DNA of 18,085 bases from Clostridia bacterium (GTDB lineage Bacteria; Bacillota; Clostridia; Christensenellales; Borkfalkiaceae): assembly GCA_017503885.1 (NCBI GenBank), contig JAFVSF010000085.1, forward strand, positions 1 through 18,085, given 5' to 3'. The position numbers and the translations under genes are program-made. Of the stretch, positions 15,155 to 18,085 are shown piece by piece (within the stretch, counting starts at the first letter, position 1; every line of letters starts with the position of its first letter). The notes beneath the pieces were generated by a model. That model saw only the letters and a list, made by a program, of their open reading frames with translations, had not been told where the DNA came from and did not search any database.

Positions 15155-15179
15155 AAAAAGCACCCAAAGGGTGCTTTTT
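15155..15179. terminator. Bidirectional terminator, ger operon / nadE
   Basis: A perfect 11-bp stem (15155-15165 with 15169-15179) with a 3-nt loop has A-runs and T-runs on both flanks. It serves the convergent gerAC (plus) and nadE (minus), whose stops lie 12 and 4 bp away. Confidence 0.9.
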
Positions 15180-15182
15180 CTT

Positions 15183-17327
15183 TTAACTTCTAGGTGCTAC
15201 GGTCTTTAGATCTTCAAGCCACATTTCTCTTTCCATATCACTCGGCATATGCCAATCGCCTCTTGGAGAAAAAGATATTGGCGTAACTTTTACTCCATCT
15301 GGCACGCAAGACCTTTTAAATTGTTGAATAAAAAATCTCTTGAAAAAGTTTTCTATCCACTTGTATATTGTTTGCTCACTGTAATCATTTTCAAAGGTTT
15401 TTACTGCGATTTTATAGATTTTAGACGGAGAAAAACCATTTGCAATAAAATGATACATAAAGAAATCGTGAAGTTCGTAAGGGCCTACGATATCTTCAGT
15501 TTTTTGAGTTAACTCTTCGCCCTTAGATGGTAATAATTCTGGACTAACCGGGGTATCTAAAATATCGTAAAGAACTCTAGAAAGTTCACCCCCCTCCGTC
15601 TCTGCAACGTGATTTACCAATGCCCTTACAAGAGTTTTAGGAATTGACGCATTTAAACCATACATTGACATGTGATCACCATTATACGTAGCCCAACCTA
15701 GTGCCATTTCAGACATATCACCCGTACCAATTACAATAGCATCAAGTTCGTTTGCAATATCCATTAAAACTTGTGTTCTTTCTCTTGCTTGTGAATTTTC
15801 AAAGGTTAAATCTGCAACGCTTTCATCATGTCCAATATCTTCAAAATGTTGGCGAACAGCCTTACTTATATTTACCTCTTTTAAAGTTACGCCTAAACAC
15901 TCGGCTAAAAGCACAGCATTACTTTTTGTTCTATCAGACGTACCAAAACAAGGCATTGTAACGGCAGTTATCTCTTTCCTTGACCTTAACATTTTGTCAT
16001 ACGCCCTACAAGTAGCCAAAATTGCAAGCGTACTATCAAGCCCACCAGAAAGACCTATAACGACCTTTTTACTATAAATTTGTTTTAATCTTCTAATAAG
16101 AGCATGTGCTTGAATATCTAAAGCAGTTTCCATAGCCTCAATTCTATCTTTTTCTTTAGATGGAATAAACGGATTCTTGTCATAAACACGAGATATAGCC
16201 CCTCCGTAAACGAAAGAGTTAAACTTTATAGTTTTATACCCCTCGGTATGTTCAGATTTGTAATTAAACTTTTTACGTCTTATAAATTGCAGATACGAAA
16301 CGTCTACGTCTGCTATTGCCATAGAATTTGTAAAAAGTTCCGTTTCGGCTAAAATTTTACCATTTTCGGCAATTAAATTATGTCCAGAAAAAAGCAAGTC
16401 TGTTGAAGATTCGCCAACGCCTGCATTTGCGTAAACGTATGCACCACATTCTTTATAAGACTGCATTGCAATAAGTTTACCCCTTCTTTCTGCTTTGCCT
16501 ATAAGTTCGTTACTTGCAGATAGATTTACTATTATCGTTGCACCGTTTAAAGCGTGATGCTCTGATGGACTATGAACAAACCACAGGTCTTCGCATATAT
16601 CAACGCCAACCTTAAAATCAGGTAGCATACTGTTTTCAAAAAGCAATTTATTGCCAAAAGGATATTCTATTCCACCGATATTAACAGTCGTATTATCATC
16701 AGGAGACGGAGCAAAAAACCTTTTTTCACAAAACTCGTCGTAAGATGGAATTCTAGTTTTTGGCACTACGCCAAGAATTTCGCCCCCACATATTGCAACA
16801 GCACAATTATAGAGTCTTCCATCTTTTCTAATAGGTGCTCCAACAAAAATCAACGTGTCGTAATTTCTTGTAAAATCAGCGATATCTACAAGAGATTTTT
16901 CACATTTGTTTAAAAGAATATCAAAGGATGCCAAATCGCCGACAGTATAACCACAAAGGCTAAGTTCAGGAAAGACTGCAAGAGCAACTCTTTTTGCCGA
17001 AAGTTCTAAAATGCTATCTTTTATCTTGCGAGTGTTTTTATCAACGTTACCAAGCGAAAGTTCAGGAGTTACTGCGGCAACCTTAACGTAGCCAAAGTTT
17101 TCTACTACTCTTTTTATAGGTTCACTATCTTCCCCAAGCAAGTACGCAACGGACACTGACAGTGCGTCGGCAAGTTTTTTTAAAGTTTCCGTCTTAACGC
17201 TTTTTGTAGACTCTGTCAAAACTTTATTAAGCGTACCGAGTGGCACACCACTTAAAGCTGAAAGTTGTTTTGACGTTAGTCCTCTTATATCTTTTAACTG
17301 TTTTATTCTTTGAGCTAAATCTGCCAT
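15183..17327 (-). CDS. nadE: Glutamine-dependent NAD+ synthetase with N-terminal XRE helix-turn-helix
   Basis: This enzyme makes NAD+ from deamido-NAD+, ATP and glutamine in the cytosol. Residues 80-370 are the nitrilase-type glutaminase, with triad Glu121 (FPELSLCGYT), Lys190 (VPKTRIPSY) and Cys245 (DICEDLW). Residues 385-714 are the synthetase, with the ATP-pyrophosphatase loop SGGLDST (427-433) and NAD-site sequence GTGDMSEMALGWATYNGDH (534-552). The unusual part is residues 1-67, an XRE/Cro-like helix-turn-helix (recognition region about 19-38, then TLKKLADALSVSVAYLLGED). At 714 residues it is about 70 longer than ordinary NadE. No in-frame start lies between the two parts, so the fusion is read as one protein. 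ATG 17327 follows GAGG with an 11-nt gap. Confidence 0.93.
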   Translation of the reverse strand: MADLAQRIKQLKDIRGLTSKQLSALSGVPLGTLNKVLTESTKSVKTETLKKLADALSVSVAYLLGEDSEPIKRVVENFGYVKVAAVTPELSLGNVDKNTRKIKDSILELSAKRVALAVFPELSLCGYTVGDLASFDILLNKCEKSLVDIADFTRNYDTLIFVGAPIRKDGRLYNCAVAICGGEILGVVPKTRIPSYDEFCEKRFFAPSPDDNTTVNIGGIEYPFGNKLLFENSMLPDFKVGVDICEDLWFVHSPSEHHALNGATIIVNLSASNELIGKAERRGKLIAMQSYKECGAYVYANAGVGESSTDLLFSGHNLIAENGKILAETELFTNSMAIADVDVSYLQFIRRKKFNYKSEHTEGYKTIKFNSFVYGGAISRVYDKNPFIPSKEKDRIEAMETALDIQAHALIRRLKQIYSKKVVIGLSGGLDSTLAILATCRAYDKMLRSRKEITAVTMPCFGTSDRTKSNAVLLAECLGVTLKEVNISKAVRQHFEDIGHDESVADLTFENSQARERTQVLMDIANELDAIVIGTGDMSEMALGWATYNGDHMSMYGLNASIPKTLVRALVNHVAETEGGELSRVLYDILDTPVSPELLPSKGEELTQKTEDIVGPYELHDFFMYHFIANGFSPSKIYKIAVKTFENDYSEQTIYKWIENFFKRFFIQQFKRSCVPDGVKVTPISFSPRGDWHMPSDMEREMWLEDLKTVAPRS

Positions 17328-17360
17328 TTGCTGTTTAACCTCACAATTTTACTTAAATTA

Positions 17361-17389
17361 ATTTTAACACATTTTATAACTTTTGTAAA
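17361..17389 (-). promoter_or_regulatory. Sigma-A promoter of nadE
   Basis: On the minus strand TTTACA (17384-17389), 17 nt, then TAAAAT (17361-17366). An AT-rich palindrome, AAATTAATTT (17355-17364), overlaps the -10 box and could be an operator for the fused HTH domain, but its base composition makes it weak evidence. Confidence 0.7.
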
Positions 17390-17411
17390 TAGTTTTTCCA
17401 TATTTGGATAA

Positions 17412-17443
17412 CAAAAAAATAACGGCGACAAACTTGTCGCCGT
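17412..17443 (-). terminator. Intrinsic terminator of the endoA/mazF gene
   Basis: A 10-bp GC-rich stem (ACGGCGACAA at 17422-17431 with 17434-17443) lies 3 bp beyond the stop codon. On the minus strand it runs into TTATTTTTTT. Confidence 0.88.
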
Positions 17444-17446
17444 CAC

Positions 17447-17800
17447 TTATACTATTTTTTCTGAAAAGCCTAAACTAATTAGCAGAGCAATATTTACCTT
17501 TTCCATTGTTGACACAGGTAATTCGCCTATCCTCTCTTTTAGCCTTTTTTTATCTAAAGTTCGTATTTGTTCAAGTAAAACTACTGAATCTTTACTAAGC
17601 CCATAGTCTATAGCACTAAGTTCAATATGCGTTGGTAATTTTGCCTTATTTATTTGACTAGTTACTGCAGCGGCAATAACAGTAGGGCTATATTTATTAC
17701 CTACGTCGTTTTGCACGACGAGAACAGGTCTTACACCACCCTGCTCACTACCGACCACGGGGCTTAGGTCTGCGTAATACAATTCTCCACGCTTTATCAT
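17447..17800 (-). CDS. ndoA: EndoA/MazF-family mRNA interferase toxin
   Basis: This is a sequence-specific endoribonuclease toxin of the MazF/PemK fold, the EndoA type common in Firmicutes. The 117 residues track Bacillus EndoA almost throughout (RGELYYADLSPVVGSEQGGVRPVLV), and the catalytic residues corresponding to EndoA Arg25 and Thr48 are present as Arg24 and Thr47. I chose ATG 17800 because GGGAG lies 8 nt upstream and the family begins MIxKRG; the longer in-frame start at 17830 adds ten unrelated residues. The usual ribbon-helix-helix antitoxin gene (ndoAI/mazE) is not upstream: only 113 nt lie between this gene and the ABC ATPase, too short for one. No convincing promoter was found in that gap. 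Confidence 0.93.
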   Translation of the reverse strand: MIKRGELYYADLSPVVGSEQGGVRPVLVVQNDVGNKYSPTVIAAAVTSQINKAKLPTHIELSAIDYGLSKDSVVLLEQIRTLDKKRLKERIGELPVSTMEKVNIALLISLGFSEKIV

Positions 17801-17913
17801 AAACCAATCTCCCGTAATATATTTCGGCAAAACCCTTCGATATATAATATGTATTTTTAAACTAAGAGTTTACCGCATTTATATTGTTGACCGATTTACA
17901 GCGTTTTATAACA

Positions 17914-18085
17914 CTAAAGCAATCTCTTTAACAAATCTTTTCTTACCAAATTACACTCTTCGTCCGTTATATCTCTTTGATAAATAGAAGACCTAAACGA
18001 ATAATCGTAATCTATTTGCCCATCACCTAAAACAATTACCCTGTCAGCAAGTGAAAGAGCCTCGTCTAGGTCGTGAGTAACGATA
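17914..18085 (-). CDS. NitT/TauT-type ABC transporter ATP-binding protein, C-terminal part
   Basis: Only the last 56 residues are in the window; the gene continues beyond 18085 and ends with TAG at 17914-17916. The visible start, IVTHDLDEALSLADRVIVLGDGQI, is the switch-histidine region and final strand of an ABC ATPase. The DLDEALSLADRV form is typical of the nitrate/sulfonate/taurine (SsuB, TauB) or thiamine-precursor importer group. The substrate cannot be determined from this piece. It lies upstream of and in the same direction as the EndoA gene, so read-through from it could contribute to toxin expression. Confidence 0.8.
   Translation of the reverse strand, partial: IVTHDLDEALSLADRVIVLGDGQIDYDYSFRSSIYQRDITDEECNLVRKDLLKRLL

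Noticed and set aside
15249..15512. Plus-strand reading frame of 87 codons opposite nadE
   Set aside because: It is a shadow of the conserved synthetase domain on the other strand, with no start signals.
17801..17830. Extended N-terminus for the EndoA toxin starting at 17830
   Set aside because: The family begins MIxKRG, and the Shine-Dalgarno for ATG 17800 lies within this stretch.
1..18085. Mobile elements, CRISPR arrays, tRNA or rRNA genes
   Set aside because: I looked for transposase motifs, terminal repeats, regularly spaced repeats and tRNA-like cloverleaf signals and saw none.

Overview
This is an AT-rich chromosomal stretch from a spore-forming member of the Firmicutes, most likely an anaerobic, gut-type Clostridia. 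The evidence is a complete gerA-type spore germinant receptor operon, pyruvate formate-lyase with its activase, an EndoA/MazF toxin very close to the Bacillus form, strong Gram-positive Shine-Dalgarno sequences, and sigma-A promoters with 17-nt spacers. No transposase, integrase, phage gene, CRISPR array, tRNA or rRNA was seen. I cannot assign a genus.

Layout. 1-1340: glutamate racemase (murI, minus) diverges from ribosomal protein bS20 (rpsT, plus). 1343-3962: an alpha/beta hydrolase (minus) and a DUF1846/UPF0371 protein (plus) diverge from back-to-back consensus promoters. 3969-6763: a compact minus-strand operon of an HPr-kinase-like P-loop protein, an S24/S26 signal-peptidase-like protein and an ABC exporter. 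It resembles the tailoring, cleavage and export part of a peptide (RiPP) locus, but no precursor is visible. Its promoter lies so close to the first ATG that the mRNA may be leaderless. 6834-9783: pflB-pflA (minus), preceded by a consensus promoter and a clear ZTP (pfl-motif) riboswitch whose P3 strand is shared with an intrinsic terminator. 9986-11074: an N-acetylhexosamine kinase-like enzyme (minus). 11093-11281: a long-range structured RNA element of about 190 nt between this kinase and the ger operon. 11405-15143: gerAA-gerAB-gerAC, each gene overlapping the next by 4 nt. 15183-17327: a glutamine-dependent NAD+ synthetase with an XRE helix-turn-helix domain fused to its N-terminus. 17447-17800: an endoA/mazF toxin without an adjacent antitoxin. 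17914-18085: the C-terminus of a NitT/TauT-type ABC ATPase that runs off the window.

How the parts work together. The ZTP riboswitch ties formate production by PFL to one-carbon/purine status: ZTP rises when 10-formyl-tetrahydrofolate is short, anti-termination is favoured, and PFL supplies formate. The ger operon should act in the forespore; its third subunit is odd because it lacks the usual lipobox cysteine. The most novel-looking items are the HTH-NadE fusion (possible self-regulating NAD synthesis), the 190-nt structured RNA, and the kinase/peptidase/exporter cassette.
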